From the NCBI RefSeq assembly GCF_000411975.1, contig NZ_ASXG01000157.1, forward strand, positions 24,723 through 88,722: DNA of 64,000 bases, given 5' to 3'. The stretch comes from Amycolatopsis orientalis DSM 43388. GTDB taxonomy: Bacteria > Actinomycetota > Actinomycetes > Mycobacteriales > Pseudonocardiaceae. The notes under the pieces are model-generated. The model was not told the DNA's origin. It searched no databases and was given only the letters and a program-made list of their open reading frames with translations. Below are positions 43,067 through 51,457 of the stretch, one piece after another. Made by a program: the position numbers and the translations under genes. Every line of letters begins with the position of its first letter. The stretch's first letter is position 1.

Positions 43067-43756
43067 ATGGCCCCTGTGGCTGTGGTGTTGGTGATCGAGG
43101 ACGACGCGTCCGTCCGCGAGGGAATGGAACTGGCGCTGCGCCGGCAAGGACACACGGTGCACACCGCGGCGACCGGCGAGGACGGCGTGGCGCAGCTGCG
43201 CGAACGGACGCCGGACCTGGTGGTGCTCGACCTGATGCTGCCCGGCATCGACGGGTTCGAGACGTGCCGCCGGATCCGCGCGCTCGGCCAGGTGCCGATC
43301 ATCATGCTCACCGCGCGCAGCGACGATTTCGACGTCGTCGCCGGCCTCGAAGCGGGCGCGGACGACTACGTCGTGAAGCCGATCGAACCGCGCGTGCTCG
43401 ACGCCCGGATCCGCGCGGTGCTGCGCCGCACCGCCGCCGAGCCCGGTGCCGCCGGTCCCGAACAGCACGGCGACCTGGTGATCGACCGGGCCGGGATGCT
43501 GGTGCGCAAGCACGACGAGCCGGTCTCGCTCACGCCGACCGAACTGAAGCTGCTGCTGGAGCTCTCGCGCACGCCGGGCCAGGTGTACAGCCGCAGCCAG
43601 CTGCTCTCGGCCGTGTGGGGCCACGACTACCTCGGCGATTCCCGTTTGGTGGACGCCTGCGTGCAGCGGCTGCGCGCGAAGATCGAGGACGTTCCGGCGC
43701 GGCCGGACCACGTGCAGACGGTCCGCGGTTTCGGCTACCGGTTCGGTCGCTCGTGA
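43067..43756 (+). CDS. OmpR/PhoB-type response regulator
   Basis: A 229-residue response regulator. Receiver: VIEDD acid pair, phospho-Asp in LVVLDLMLPGIDGFE, Thr/Ser in MLTARSDD and Lys in YVVKPIEPRVLDARIRAVLR. The winged-helix effector (about 130-229) has LTPTELKLLLELSRTPGQVY and VQTVRGFGYRF. Close in pattern to CseB/MtrA regulators. ATG 43067 is used; GTG 43076 is an alternative. It is first in an operon with a kinase (14 bases on) and a GerMN lipoprotein. Confidence 0.93.
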   Translation: MAPVAVVLVIEDDASVREGMELALRRQGHTVHTAATGEDGVAQLRERTPDLVVLDLMLPGIDGFETCRRIRALGQVPIIMLTARSDDFDVVAGLEAGADDYVVKPIEPRVLDARIRAVLRRTAAEPGAAGPEQHGDLVIDRAGMLVRKHDEPVSLTPTELKLLLELSRTPGQVYSRSQLLSAVWGHDYLGDSRLVDACVQRLRAKIEDVPARPDHVQTVRGFGYRFGRS

Positions 43757-43769
43757 GGCGGGCCGGGTC

Positions 43770-45179
43770 GTGAAACGGCTCCGGTCGTGGGTGTCCGGGC
43801 TGCGCCTGCGGCTGGTGCTGGCGTTCGCGGCGATGACGCTGGTCGGTGCGGGCGCGGCGGCGGGCGCGAGCTACGTGTCCGCGCGCAACACGATCCTGGC
43901 CGGCGTGCAGGATCCGGCGATGGTGCAGCTGCGCGACGAGGTCCGGACCTACCTGCCGCAGCTGACCCTGCCGCCCGACCAGCGGCAGCTCGACAACATG
44001 GCGAGTTCGCTCAAGGGCATCACGACCGTGGTGTTCGGGTCGCTGCATTCGCGCGTCGGGCTGAATCCGGCGCAAATCCCCGCCGGCCTGCGCAGCGCGG
44101 TCGCCGGCGGGACCTCGGTCCAGTTCCAGCGGGTCATCGAGGGCGGACAGCCGGTGCTCTACATCGGGATGCCGCTGCTGCGCTACGGCGCGACGCGCGG
44201 CGAACACACCGGCATCGAGGTCTACAAAACGGTGCCGTTGGCCACCCAGCAGGCGGCGATCGAGCAGCTGGCGACGCGCGCGTGGCAGATGACCGCGCTG
44301 GCCCTGCCGATCGCGGTCGCACTGGCGCTGCTGGCCGCGCGGCAGGTGCTGCAGCCGGTGCGCGCGCTGAATTCCGCGGCGCGCAAACTCGGCGACGGAC
44401 AGCTCGACGTGCGGTTGCCCGCCAAGGGTTCCGACGAGCTGGCTCAGCTGGTGACCACGTTCAACCACACCGCCGCGGAACTGGAACGCACGGTCGGCTC
44501 GCTGCGCGAGATGGAGGCCGACGCGCGCCGGTTCGTCGCGGACGTCTCGCACGAACTGCGCACCCCGCTGGCCGCGATGAACGTGGTCACCGACGTTCTC
44601 GACGAGGACGCCGACCAGCTGCCCTCCGACACCGCCGTGGCGGCGCGGCTGGTGTCGGCCGAAACGCGGCGGCTGACCCGGCTCGTCCAGGACCTGGTCG
44701 AGATCTCCCGGTTCGACGCCGGACGCGCGGAGCTGCGGATCGAAGAGGTCGACCTGGCCGAGGCGGTGAGCAACAGCCTCGCCGCCCGCGGCTGGACCGA
44801 GTCCGTGGCGGCCGACCTGCCGAACGTCACCGTGCCGGTCGACCCGCGGCGGCTCGACCTGGTGGTCGCGAACCTCGTCGGCAACGCGCTGCGCCACGGC
44901 GCACCGCCGGTCGAAATCCGGCTGAGCACCGACGACACGACGGTTTTCCTCACGGTCGCCGACCACGGCCCGGGCATCCCCGAGGAGGTGCTGCCGAAGG
45001 TGTTCGACCGCTTCGCGAAGGCCGACACGTCGCGGGCCCGGTCCGACGGCAGCGGCCTCGGTCTGTCCATCGCGCTGGAAAACGCCCGGCTGCACGGCGG
45101 CGACATCGAAGCGGAAAACACCGGCGACGGAGCCCGGTTCACGCTCCGGCTGCCCCGCGCCGCGCAGGAGGAGCGATGA
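43770..45179 (+). CDS. sensor histidine kinase
   Basis: A 469-residue membrane kinase: transmembrane helix about 12-34, extracytoplasmic sensor about 35-168, second helix about 170-192, HAMP to 245, HisKA with FVADVSHELRTPLAAMNVVT (phospho-His) and an HATPase domain with NLVGNALRHG (N box), DHGPGIPEEVLPKVFDRF (G1/F box) and SGLGLSIALENARLHGG (G2). It is the partner of the upstream regulator. Its TGA overlaps the ATG of the lipoprotein. Confidence 0.94.
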   Translation: MKRLRSWVSGLRLRLVLAFAAMTLVGAGAAAGASYVSARNTILAGVQDPAMVQLRDEVRTYLPQLTLPPDQRQLDNMASSLKGITTVVFGSLHSRVGLNPAQIPAGLRSAVAGGTSVQFQRVIEGGQPVLYIGMPLLRYGATRGEHTGIEVYKTVPLATQQAAIEQLATRAWQMTALALPIAVALALLAARQVLQPVRALNSAARKLGDGQLDVRLPAKGSDELAQLVTTFNHTAAELERTVGSLREMEADARRFVADVSHELRTPLAAMNVVTDVLDEDADQLPSDTAVAARLVSAETRRLTRLVQDLVEISRFDAGRAELRIEEVDLAEAVSNSLAARGWTESVAADLPNVTVPVDPRRLDLVVANLVGNALRHGAPPVEIRLSTDDTTVFLTVADHGPGIPEEVLPKVFDRFAKADTSRARSDGSGLGLSIALENARLHGGDIEAENTGDGARFTLRLPRAAQEER

Positions 45180-45658
45180 AACACCGGAGGCTCTTCGTCG
45201 CCCTGATTTCGGTTCTGGCGCTGGCCGGTTGCGGCATCCAGCCGACCGGGGTGGTCCCCGCCGGCGACGCTCCCGGCGGATTCCAGCTGGGCGAGCCGCG
45301 TCCGCAGATCACGCTCTACTTCGTCTACGCGGGACAGCTCAGCCCGGTGCAGCGCGCCTGGGCGAGGGACGCGACGCCCACGACGGTGCTGACGGAACTG
45401 TTCGGCGGCCCGACGCGGACGGAGGAACAAGAGGGGTTCTACTCGATGCTCCCGCCCGGCCGGCACGTCACAGTCGACACTTCGGCGCAACCGGTGACCG
45501 TGACCGTCGGCGAATCGATGAAACTGCTGTACCCGATCGGGCTGCAGCAGGTGGTCTGCACGGTCTCCGCGTCGCTGGCGTCGTCCGGGCAGCCGATCGG
45601 CAAAGGGATCACCGTGGTCGCCTCGGACACCAAGCTCGAATCCCTGTACTGCAATTAG
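45176..45658 (+). CDS. GerMN-like lipoprotein, LpqB-like accessory to the two-component system
   Basis: A 160-residue lipoprotein (lipobox LALAGC, Cys about 19) whose start IQPTGVVPAG resembles the first residues of mature LpqB. Residues 40-150 are a GerMN-type fold: ITLYFVYAGQLSPVQRAW, VLTELFGGPT, GFYSMLPPG. MtrA-MtrB-LpqB has the same order of regulator, kinase and GerMN lipoprotein, but LpqB is about 580 residues; this one lacks the C-terminal propeller part. Coupled to the kinase by ATGA. It probably modulates the kinase sensor outside the membrane. Confidence 0.8.
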   Translation: MKHRRLFVALISVLALAGCGIQPTGVVPAGDAPGGFQLGEPRPQITLYFVYAGQLSPVQRAWARDATPTTVLTELFGGPTRTEEQEGFYSMLPPGRHVTVDTSAQPVTVTVGESMKLLYPIGLQQVVCTVSASLASSGQPIGKGITVVASDTKLESLYCN

Positions 45659-46254
45659 CCGGGCGTCGTGGGCAAAAACCCGTGCACCACCCGCTCGACG
45701 ACCCCCAGGACGACTTCCGTCGCGCTGTGCCCTTCGGGCACCTGCCGCAACGCCGCCTCCAACGCGCCCAGCGCCGCACCGGTCAGCGCGGCGGCCTCGA
45801 CCCGATCCAGCTGCGGCGCACACGTTTCGTAGAGCTTCTCCGCCCACCGGTCCCCCACCGCGGCGTTGCGCAGCAGATAGCCCGCGCGCAACGCGGGCAC
45901 TCCGGCCAGCAGCCGGGTCCGCACCTCGGTGAGCGGATGGTCCAGCGGAAAGCTCCACGCGTCCGCCGTCGCCAGCGCGTGCACGGTCCGGGTCACCATC
46001 TCCGCGACCGGCGCGCCTGGCTCCGCCGCGGCGAAGACCTCGTCGACCACCTCGTCGTAGAGATGCTGATCAGCGAAGACGACGTCCTCTTTGGTCGCGA
46101 AGTAGTTGAAGAACGTCGCCGGGGACACCTTGGCCCGCGCGGAGATCTCGGCGACGGTCGTGCCGTCGTAGCCCTGCTCGTCGAACAGCGTGAGCGCGGC
46201 CTCGATCAGCGCTTGGCGGGTCCGCCGCTTCTTCTCTTCCCGCAACCCGGTCAT
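45655..46254 (-). CDS. TetR family transcriptional regulator
   Basis: A 199-residue TetR-type repressor with helix-turn-helix GTTVAEISARAKVSPATFFN and YFATKEDVVFADQH. Its C-terminal domain has the TetR_C_17/MftR-like pattern (AGYLLRNAAVGDRWAEKLYE). It diverges from the FAD monooxygenase gene 57 bases away, with overlapping inverted repeats between. Its stop overlaps the lipoprotein stop by 4 bases. Confidence 0.92.
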   Translation of the reverse strand: MTGLREEKKRRTRQALIEAALTLFDEQGYDGTTVAEISARAKVSPATFFNYFATKEDVVFADQHLYDEVVDEVFAAAEPGAPVAEMVTRTVHALATADAWSFPLDHPLTEVRTRLLAGVPALRAGYLLRNAAVGDRWAEKLYETCAPQLDRVEAAALTGAALGALEAALRQVPEGHSATEVVLGVVERVVHGFLPTTPG

Positions 46255-46273
46255 GGCGAGGATCTTAGCGTTA

Positions 46274-46297
46274 CTCTAAACTTAGAGCGTCTCTAAG
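46274..46297. promoter_or_regulatory. overlapping TetR operators
   Basis: CTCTAA-ac-TTAGAG (46274-46287) and TTAGAG-cgt-CTCTAA (46282-46296) share a half-site, giving three alternating half-sites. They fill the gap between the TetR start (46254) and the monooxygenase ATG (46311), next to its ggagg ribosome site, so binding should block both genes. Confidence 0.7.
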
Positions 46298-46310
46298 ATT
46301 GGAGGTCCCG

Positions 46311-47546
46311 ATGGAGCGGACCGGATGCGTGGTGGCCGGGGGCGGTCCGGCCGGCGTGATGCTGGGCCTGCTGCTGGCCCGGGCCGGGGTCGAGGTGGTG
46401 GTGCTGGAGAAGCACCGTGACTTCCTGCGGGATTTCCGCGGCGACACCGTGCACCCGTCGACGCTGCGGCTGCTGGACGAACTGGGCCTGGGCGACCGGT
46501 TCGCCGCCCTGTCCCGTTCGGTCCTGGAGCGGATGAAAATGGAGATCGGCGAGGAAACCGTGATCGCCGCCGACTTCAGCAGGCTGCGCGGCCCGCACAA
46601 GCACATCGCGATGGTGCCGCAAGCCGAATTCCTGGGCCTGCTGGCCGAAGCCGGTGCGGCGGAACCGAAATTCACCCTGCGCATGGGGGCTTCCGTCGTG
46701 TCCCTGCGCCGCGAGGGCGGACGCGTCACCGGAGTCGATTACCGCGACGAAACCGGCGCCGTCGTCGCACTGGAAGCCCCGCTCACGGTCGGGTGCGACG
46801 GCCGCTGGTCGACCGTGCGCCGCGAACTCGGCCTCGCCCTGCGCGAGTCGGAGGTCCCGATGGACGTCTGGCAAGTGCGGGTGCCGAAAGCCGAACCGGG
46901 CGAGCCGGGGGTGTTCGCCCGGTTCGGCCCCGGATACGCCTCGGTGACCATGGACCGCGGCGACTACTACCAGACCTCGTACCTCATCCCCCGCGGCCAA
47001 GACGCGCAATTGCGGTCCGCCCCCATCGAAAGCTTCCGCTCCCGGCTGGGCGAGCTGTTCGGCTGGACCCCGTCGCAACTGTCCGCTGTGCGCTCATGGG
47101 ACGACGTGAAGCTGCTCGAGGTGACGATGGGCCTGCTGCCGCGCTGGCACGCCCCGGGCGCACTGTGCATCGGCGACGCGGCACACCCGATGTCCCCCGT
47201 CGGCGGCGTCGGGGTGAACCTGGCCGTGCAAGACGCCGTCGCCACCGCACGACTCCTCGCGGAACCGTTGCGGCGCGGGGCAGTCCCGGTGTCCCGCCTC
47301 GCGGCGGTACGCCGCCGCCGTTTGCTGCCCACGGTCGCCGTGCAGTCCAGCCAGCGAGGCGAACACGAAATGCTGCTGCGCCCCGCACTCGACGGAACCC
47401 TGAACCGCTTGCCCGCACCGATGCGGATGGTGCAACGATTCCCCGCGCTTTCCAGGGTTACCGCTTACCTTGGCGGCGTGGGATTGCGACCGGAACACGC
47501 GCCCGCGTTCGCCCGGCGGTCTCATGTGGACAGCAAGGCGGCTTGA
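46311..47546 (+). CDS. FAD-dependent monooxygenase/oxidoreductase
   Basis: A 411-residue aromatic-hydroxylase-type flavoprotein. CVVAGGGPAGVMLGLLLARA is the FAD Rossmann motif, GDTVHPSTLRLLDELGLGDR the next conserved region, VGCDGRWSTVRRELGL the DG motif and CIGDAAHPMSPVGGVGVNLA the GD motif. ATG 46311 is set by ggaggtcccg. It diverges from a TetR repressor and shares operators with it. Members of this class hydroxylate phenolics or inactivate antibiotics such as tetracycline or rifampicin; which applies is not visible. Confidence 0.92.
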   Translation: MERTGCVVAGGGPAGVMLGLLLARAGVEVVVLEKHRDFLRDFRGDTVHPSTLRLLDELGLGDRFAALSRSVLERMKMEIGEETVIAADFSRLRGPHKHIAMVPQAEFLGLLAEAGAAEPKFTLRMGASVVSLRREGGRVTGVDYRDETGAVVALEAPLTVGCDGRWSTVRRELGLALRESEVPMDVWQVRVPKAEPGEPGVFARFGPGYASVTMDRGDYYQTSYLIPRGQDAQLRSAPIESFRSRLGELFGWTPSQLSAVRSWDDVKLLEVTMGLLPRWHAPGALCIGDAAHPMSPVGGVGVNLAVQDAVATARLLAEPLRRGAVPVSRLAAVRRRRLLPTVAVQSSQRGEHEMLLRPALDGTLNRLPAPMRMVQRFPALSRVTAYLGGVGLRPEHAPAFARRSHVDSKAA

Positions 47547-47574
47547 GCGTTTTGCCGCGAGCGGGGCGGTGCGG

Positions 47575-48075
47575 TTTCGCCTTGTGGCACCGCCCCGACT
47601 CAGCTTTCCGCCAGCTTGGGGCGCTGCTGTCGGCTCCCCGCTCCCTTAAGCTTGTGGCACCGTTCTCGACACCCCCTCCCGCCAACTTGCGGCACCGCTC
47701 TCGGCGCAGCACTCGCCGACCTGCGGCACCGCACCACGTCCCCGCCTGCCTCCGGCACCGCCGCCCGGCCACCACTCCCTCGTCCTGCGACACCGCCCCC
47801 GCTCCATCCGCGTGCGGCACCGACCGCACCACGTCCCCGCCTACCTGCGGCACCGCCGCCGGGCCACGACTCTCCCGCTCTGCGACACCGCCTCGACTCC
47901 CCCTCCCCGTCGGCTTGCGGCACCGCTCCCAGCGCAGCCCTCGGCCAACCTCCCGCACCGTCCCCCGACCCACCACTCCCTCCGTCCTGCGACACCGCCC
48001 CGGCTTCCCCTCTCGTGCTAATCCGGGCACAAGCTTCGCGATCGAGAGCTTGGCCGGAGTGTCGCACCGTTAGCC
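47575..48075 (+). repeat. intergenic array of a TGCGGCACCGC motif
   Basis: The 611-base gap between the convergent monooxygenase and FMN reductase genes carries about 13 copies of TGYGRCACCGC (TGCGGCACCGC, TGCGACACCGCC and close variants), spaced mostly 30-45 bases apart by C-rich, G-poor filler. No reading frame in it looks like a protein. The strand bias resembles the other three C-rich arrays, but the unit differs. 48076-48157 holds nothing recognisable. Confidence 0.65.
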
Positions 48076-48157
48076 CAGCACCCTCGGCGCTTCAACCACC
48101 CCCGTTCGACCGGCCAGGGCGACCCCCGGCGCTTCGCCTACCCCGGTTCCGGCCGGA

Positions 48158-48718
48158 CTAGGCCGGATAAGCCCGCACCGACCGGGCTTCCTGCAACGCG
48201 CGAGCCCACCATTCGAGCTGATCGAGCAACGCCTTCGCCGCGGTCTCGGCGGCCGGGTCGACCGGTTCGCCGTCCTCCCCGAACCGGCTGTACGCCCCGT
48301 GGAAGCTCACCGTCTCGCGGATGGTGACCGCGTGCAGTTCGGCGAAGACCGGGCGGAGGTGCTCGACCGCGCGCAGCCCGCCGGAAATCCCGCCGTACGA
48401 CACGAATGCGACCGGTTTCGCGTGCCATTCGGTGCGGAACCAGTCGAGGACGTTCTTGAGCGCGGCCGGGTAACTGTGGTTGTACTCCGGCGTGACCACG
48501 ACGAACGCGTCCGCCGCGTCGAGCCGGGCCGCGACCGGCGCGGCCCCCTCGCCGTTCATCGCGAGCGGCAGCGAGATCTCGGCTACGTCGAGGACGTCGA
48601 CCGCGAACCCGCCGTGCCGGTCGGCCTGGCGGGCGAACCAGCGCACGACCGTCGGGGCGAACCGCCCTTCCCTGGCACTGCCGACGAGCACAGCGAGCCG
48701 GACGGGAGCTTCGGACAC
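48158..48718 (-). CDS. NAD(P)H-dependent FMN reductase
   Basis: A 186-residue flavodoxin-fold reductase. LAVLVGSAREGRFAPTVVRW is the FMN phosphate loop, VVTPEYNHSYPAALKNVLDW the second FMN motif and VAFVSYGGISGGLRAVEHLR the third. GTG 48718 follows aaggag. It diverges from the SoxR-type regulator; enzymes of this family are known SoxR targets in actinomycetes, where they handle quinones and redox-cycling metabolites. Confidence 0.93.
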   Translation of the reverse strand: MSEAPVRLAVLVGSAREGRFAPTVVRWFARQADRHGGFAVDVLDVAEISLPLAMNGEGAAPVAARLDAADAFVVVTPEYNHSYPAALKNVLDWFRTEWHAKPVAFVSYGGISGGLRAVEHLRPVFAELHAVTIRETVSFHGAYSRFGEDGEPVDPAAETAAKALLDQLEWWARALQEARSVRAYPA

Positions 48719-48778
48719 GTTTTTCTCCTTCGCACCGGGGCGGAACAGGTTTCCCGCCTCCGGAAGCGAGTCTCGAAC

Positions 48779-48807
48779 TTCAAGCTCCCTTTAAGTCAAG
48801 CTATGCT
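48779..48807 (+). promoter_or_regulatory. promoter of the SoxR gene with direct repeats
   Basis: TTCAAG (48779-48784) and TATGCT (48802-48807) are spaced by 17 bases and end 6 bases before the SoxR ATG, implying a leaderless transcript. On the opposite strand AGCTTGA occurs twice 16 bases apart, and TTGACT can act as -35 for the FMN reductase. SoxR probably binds here. Confidence 0.4.
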
Positions 48808-48813
48808 GAGCGC

Positions 48814-49281
48814 ATGGCGAAAACGGACCCGCCCGAACTGACCGTCGGCGAACTCTCCCACCGCAGCGGCGTGCCGGCGTCGGCCCTGCGGTTCTACGAG
48901 GACGAGAACCTGATCCGCAGCAGGCGCACCGCGGGCAACCAGCGCCGCTACCGCCGCGACACCCTGCGGCGGGTCACGTTCATCCGCATGTCACAGCGAG
49001 TGGGCATGCCGCTGGCACAGATCCGCGACGTGCTGGCCCTCCTCCCGGACGACCGCACCCCGACCCGCGCCGACTGGTCCCGCATCTCGTCCTGCTGGCG
49101 CTCCGACCTGGACCAGCGCATCCGCCAGCTGGAACAGCTCCGGGACCAGCTGAACGACTGCATCGGCTGCGGCTGCATGTCCCTGGCGAAATGCCGCCTC
49201 GCCAACCCGAACGACCAACTGGGCCAGGACGGCCCCGGCCCGCGCCGCCTGCCGGACCACCGGGGAACGGGGTACGAGTGA
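48814..49281 (+). CDS. soxR: redox-sensitive MerR regulator, SoxR type
   Basis: A 155-residue MerR-family activator. The DNA-binding part reads LTVGELSHRSGVPASALRFY and LIRSRRTAGNQRRYRRDTLR; the long dimer helix ends in CIGCGCMSLAKC, the four-Cys 2Fe-2S motif CxGCxCxxxxxC of SoxR. Oxidation of the cluster by quinones or phenazines should activate transcription. It faces the FMN reductase gene. Confidence 0.95.
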   Translation: MAKTDPPELTVGELSHRSGVPASALRFYEDENLIRSRRTAGNQRRYRRDTLRRVTFIRMSQRVGMPLAQIRDVLALLPDDRTPTRADWSRISSCWRSDLDQRIRQLEQLRDQLNDCIGCGCMSLAKCRLANPNDQLGQDGPGPRRLPDHRGTGYE

Positions 49282-49304
49282 GTCCGTCGCGGCTCGAACT
49301 GCCC

Positions 49305-49538
49305 ACATCTCACAGTCGCTCGACCGCCCACACCGCCGCGCCCCGGAACCGCCGACATCCCACAGTCGCCCGACCCCGCACACCGCCGACATCCCACAAT
49401 CGCCAGACCGCCCACAACCCCGCGCCCCGGAACCGCCGACATCCCAGAGTCGCGCGACCGCGCACATCGCCGCAGCCCGGAACCGCCGACATCCCACAGC
49501 CGCTCGAACCTCGCACAACGCCGCGCCCCAAACCGCCC
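49305..49538 (+). repeat. five-copy 50-bp tandem repeat
   Basis: Units start at 49305, 49355, 49389, 49439 and 49489, each opening ACATCYCACAGTCGC and closing CCCCGGAACCGCCG. Four are 50 bases long; the second is 34 because it lacks the GCGCCCCGGAACCGCC block. The third unit contains 27 C and 9 G. There are no unique spacers, so this is not CRISPR. It begins 23 bases after the SoxR stop. 49539-49819 before the DinB stop holds no gene I can support. Confidence 0.82.
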
Positions 49539-49819
49539 GCACCGCTCAGCCGCTCGGGTTGGCCGCGCCCCCGATCCGCATCTCGCCACGCAGGGGCCAG
49601 CCACCGCCGGGCGTCGCTGGCCAGCCGCGTTCAGCCTGCAGGCCGACGCCACCCTGCCTTCTGACCGCGAGCCACTGCGCTCAGCCAATCAAGGCAACCG
49701 TTCGCAGTCGACTGCCGTTATCCGGACAGGAACTCGGCGCTCGCCAAGCCGCCCGCCGCAGCCGACTCTCGCCATCCCAGGCAGGGCCGCCACTCGCCCA
49801 CCTCGTCAACCCGTCCGCG

Positions 49820-50326
49820 TCATCCCAGCAGCAACCCCCTCACGTAGGCGGCCTGCCCGGCATGCTGGAGATCGTCGGACAGCACGCTGACCAGCCGCAC
49901 TCCCAGCGTCACCGGCGGGTTCCAGGCTTCGTCGACCACGCGGTCCAGCGCCGCCTCGTCCAGGCCGGCCACCCAGGACACCGTGTGCTCGTGCACGGCG
50001 TCGTAGTAGCCGGTGAGCAAATCCGGCGACGGCGGCCGCACCTTCGCCACATCCGCGCTGCTGTGTCCGTAGCCGATGTCGCCGGCCGGAAACGGCAGGG
50101 CGAATTTCTCGCGCCAGTCCTTGGCTGTCCAGAGCTGGTCGGCGCCCGCGACGTCGGCGACATGGTCGTCTTGCACCCTCGCCAGATGCCAGACCAGCCA
50201 GCCGATCGGGTTGGCGTCCGGGCCGGGTCGCGCCGCCAGCTGCTCCGCGGTCAGCCCCTCGACTGCCTGGTGCACCACTTCCCGCACCCGGCCGAATCCG
50301 TCCACGAGCAGATCGGCCACGTTCAT
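49820..50326 (-). CDS. DinB family protein (putative mycothiol-dependent)
   Basis: A 168-residue four-helix DinB/YfiT-like protein. The conserved His residues appear in GWLVWHLARVQDDHVADVAG and LQHAGQAAYVRGLLLG, the usual metal triad positions. ATG 50326 is fixed by ggaggagcgcgag; a longer frame upstream has no ribosome site. Related actinobacterial proteins are mycothiol S-transferases or maleylpyruvate isomerase-like; the exact role is unknown. Confidence 0.88.
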   Translation of the reverse strand: MNVADLLVDGFGRVREVVHQAVEGLTAEQLAARPGPDANPIGWLVWHLARVQDDHVADVAGADQLWTAKDWREKFALPFPAGDIGYGHSSADVAKVRPPSPDLLTGYYDAVHEHTVSWVAGLDEAALDRVVDEAWNPPVTLGVRLVSVLSDDLQHAGQAAYVRGLLLG

Positions 50327-50498
50327 CTCGCGCTCCTCCTTCGTCGTCGTGCGCTTGCCTCGATCATGCCTCGAAGATCCGTCGGCGCCCAGCACTGTGA
50401 CTCAACCGGCGCGAGGGGTCCACTCGCACCGGCAGAACCGCTTCCGCACGGCAAAAACCGTTGACTACCAGCGGTGACCGGGACTGTCCACTTCGGAC

Positions 50499-50528
50499 CT
50501 GACGGGCACGACCGACGTCGGGTAAAAT
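50499..50528 (+). promoter_or_regulatory. promoter upstream of the small membrane protein
   Basis: CTGACG (50499-50504) and TAAAAT (50523-50528) are separated by 18 bases, 48 bases before the GTG at 50576. TAAAAT is rare in this sequence. Confidence 0.4.
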
Positions 50529-50575
50529 GCGGCGCGACAACGACCCGCACGCCGACCACGCGAACGGAGGGCCTC

Positions 50576-50725
50576 GTGGCGATCACCGCGCCCCGCGCCC
50601 TGCCCGGCTTCGACAACATCGCCGGGATCGCGATCCCCGCCTGGGCGGGCATGGTGATCACCGCGGCCTGCGCGGTTTCCGCGATCGCGGTGCTGCTGGT
50701 GATCCTGCGCAACCGGCGCAAGTAA
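50576..50725 (+). CDS. small single-span membrane protein
   Basis: A 49-residue protein: TAPRALPGFDNIAGIAIPAW then one hydrophobic helix (GMVITAACAVSAIAVLLVIL) and a positive RNRRK tail. GTG 50576 has ggaggg upstream; an earlier in-frame ATG at 50474 lacks one and would add charged residues. The family is not recognised. It stands alone with its own promoter. Confidence 0.6.
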   Translation: MAITAPRALPGFDNIAGIAIPAWAGMVITAACAVSAIAVLLVILRNRRK

Positions 50726-50783
50726 AGACACTTCGATGTCCGCCGCAAGGCGGTGCGGAATCGTGCGCTGACTCGCGAAGCCC

Positions 50784-51224
50784 TCACTCCACCCGGGAGA
50801 ACCGGGTAGTGATCACGTGGTCCTTGGCCGGGCCGGTCACGACCCATTCCTGCTCCCACCGCCGGGCATCGAGCACGCGATACGCCCCTCGGTACCAGTC
50901 GGCGGCGCACGGATGGTCGGCCGTCCACTCCCCGGTCGCCAGGTCCAAGTCGTGGAAGAACCCGCCGTGGTCGAAGTGCACCGCGGCGCGCGAACCTCCG
51001 GCCGGCCGGTAGTGCAGCGTCCGGACGAACGGTCCGCGATGCGCTCCGAGCTGCAGCTCTCCCGACTCGTGGTAGACGAGCACGCCGTTGTCCGGGGTGA
51101 ACGTCGCGCGGCCGCTCGCTTCGCCCAGCGCCGCCCCGTCGACGTCGACGATTTCGCGCGCGAGCTGCCATTCGCCGGAGAAGTACCCGGTCAGGTCATG
51201 GATCGGAAAAGCCACGGATCCCAT
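50784..51224 (-). CDS. DUF6314 family protein
   Basis: A 146-residue all-beta protein starting LTGYFSGEWQLAREIVDVDG, with LVYHESGELQLGAHRGPFVR, HFDHGGFFHDLDLATGEWTA and DHPCAADWYRGAYRV. I recognise this as the DUF6314 pattern, a lipocalin-like barrel of unknown ligand. ATG 51224 is preferred; the 17 residues upstream are Arg/Ser-rich and atypical. It diverges from recQ. Confidence 0.75.
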   Translation of the reverse strand: MGSVAFPIHDLTGYFSGEWQLAREIVDVDGAALGEASGRATFTPDNGVLVYHESGELQLGAHRGPFVRTLHYRPAGGSRAAVHFDHGGFFHDLDLATGEWTADHPCAADWYRGAYRVLDARRWEQEWVVTGPAKDHVITTRFSRVE

Positions 51225-51457
51225 TGTGCGCCTCCGGACCGAGGCCGAATGGCACTGGGACCACCGACTCGGCACTGTCTGTCACGAGGGTGTTGTGAAG
51301 GGCCCCTTCATCCGCGCCGCCACCAGTCGCCCTGCTGTTCACCCTGCGCGACCGGACCTGCCGCAGGCGCCGAAAACGGCCGGTGCGACGGGGACTCTCG
51401 CGCCGGACCCGGCGGGGCAGGCTCGCCCGGACGGTCCGCCGCCCTAGAATCGGCCGC

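Noticed and set aside
47575..48075. CRISPR-like spaced repeats
   Set aside because: The shared motif is only about 11 bases, spacing is irregular, and the filler is low-complexity C-rich sequence, not spacer-like.
49305..49538. CRISPR array
   Set aside because: The 50-bp units are contiguous and similar along their whole length, with no unique spacers and no cas genes.
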